DNA of 22,194 nt from Burkholderiaceae bacterium (GTDB lineage: Bacteria; Pseudomonadota; Gammaproteobacteria; Burkholderiales; Burkholderiaceae). Below are positions 22,161-22,194 of the stretch, one piece after another (position 1 is the first letter of the stretch; each line of letters starts with the position of its first letter). The position numbers were made by a program, and so were the translations under genes. Where the stretch lies: NCBI GenBank assembly GCA_017998575.1, contig JAGOCV010000027.1, positions 1 to 22,194 of the forward strand. The letters run 5' to 3'. The notes beneath the pieces were generated by a model. It was not told where the DNA came from, made no database searches, and saw only the letters and a list, made by a program, of their open reading frames with translations.

Positions 22161-22194
22161 ATGGCACGGGCTGCAAAAGTACCGCCGACACGGC
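22161..22194 (+). CDS. Possible start of another gene, cut by the window edge
   Basis: An ATG at 22161 follows GAGGT at 22149-22153 with a seven-base spacer and stays open to the edge (MARAAKVPPTR). Only 11 residues are visible, so no product can be given, and it may be a chance frame. Confidence 0.3.
   Translation, partial: MARAAKVPPTR

Overview
This window is most of a type III secretion system (T3SS) gene cluster of the Hrp2 family, the Ralstonia/Xanthomonas/Acidovorax/Burkholderia lineage. The high GC content, the gene set (hrpB1, hrpB2-type rod, hrpB4, hrpB5, hrpB7, hpaA, hpaB and hpaP-like genes) and an AraC-type HrpB/HrpX regulator point to a betaproteobacterium, probably Burkholderiales. 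The genus cannot be told from this sequence. I see no tRNA, rRNA, insertion sequence or CRISPR array.

Layout. The plus strand carries 1-6289: the end of the secretin gene sctC, then a secreted-protein candidate with a predicted self-cleaving MIIA (DUF1521) domain, then sctU and sctV. The minus strand, read from 18242 down to 6293, carries a 12-kb block: sctQ, sctR, sctS, hpaA-like, sctD, an 88-aa gene, a 113-aa pilin candidate, a 104-aa gene, an hpaB-like chaperone, hrpB1, sctI, sctJ, sctK, sctL, sctN, sctO, sctT and an sctP/hpaP-like gene. Most neighbours here overlap as ATGA. The plus strand then resumes with a 122-aa gene divergent from sctQ, a strong terminator, the hrpB/hrpX-type regulator (19074-20468), a 192-aa cysteine-rich protein, a 298-aa protein, and possibly the first codons of another gene at the right edge.

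Regulation. Four perfect plant-inducible-promoter (PIP) boxes, TTCGB-N15-TTCGB, were found by reading the sequence. They lie upstream of the MIIA gene (1558-1582), sctQ (minus strand, 18301-18277), the 122-aa gene (18323-18347) and the cysteine-rich gene (20479-20503). Two have a matching YANNNT -10 element 30-31 bases downstream and two have a near match. The AraC regulator encoded between them is the expected activator of such boxes. The apparatus and three unfamiliar small or effector-like genes therefore look like one HrpB/HrpX-type regulon.

How the genes work together. SctC, SctD and SctJ form the membrane rings. SctR, S, T, U and V form the export gate. SctQ, K, L, N and O form the cytoplasmic sorting platform and ATPase. 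SctI is the inner rod, SctP the substrate switch, and HpaB/HpaA-like proteins the chaperone and export control. The 113-aa protein is the best candidate for the extracellular pilus or needle. The most unusual content is the MIIA protein placed at the head of the sctUV unit, the AT-richer three-gene cassette in the pilin position, and the PIP-controlled cysteine-rich protein with its 298-aa neighbour.
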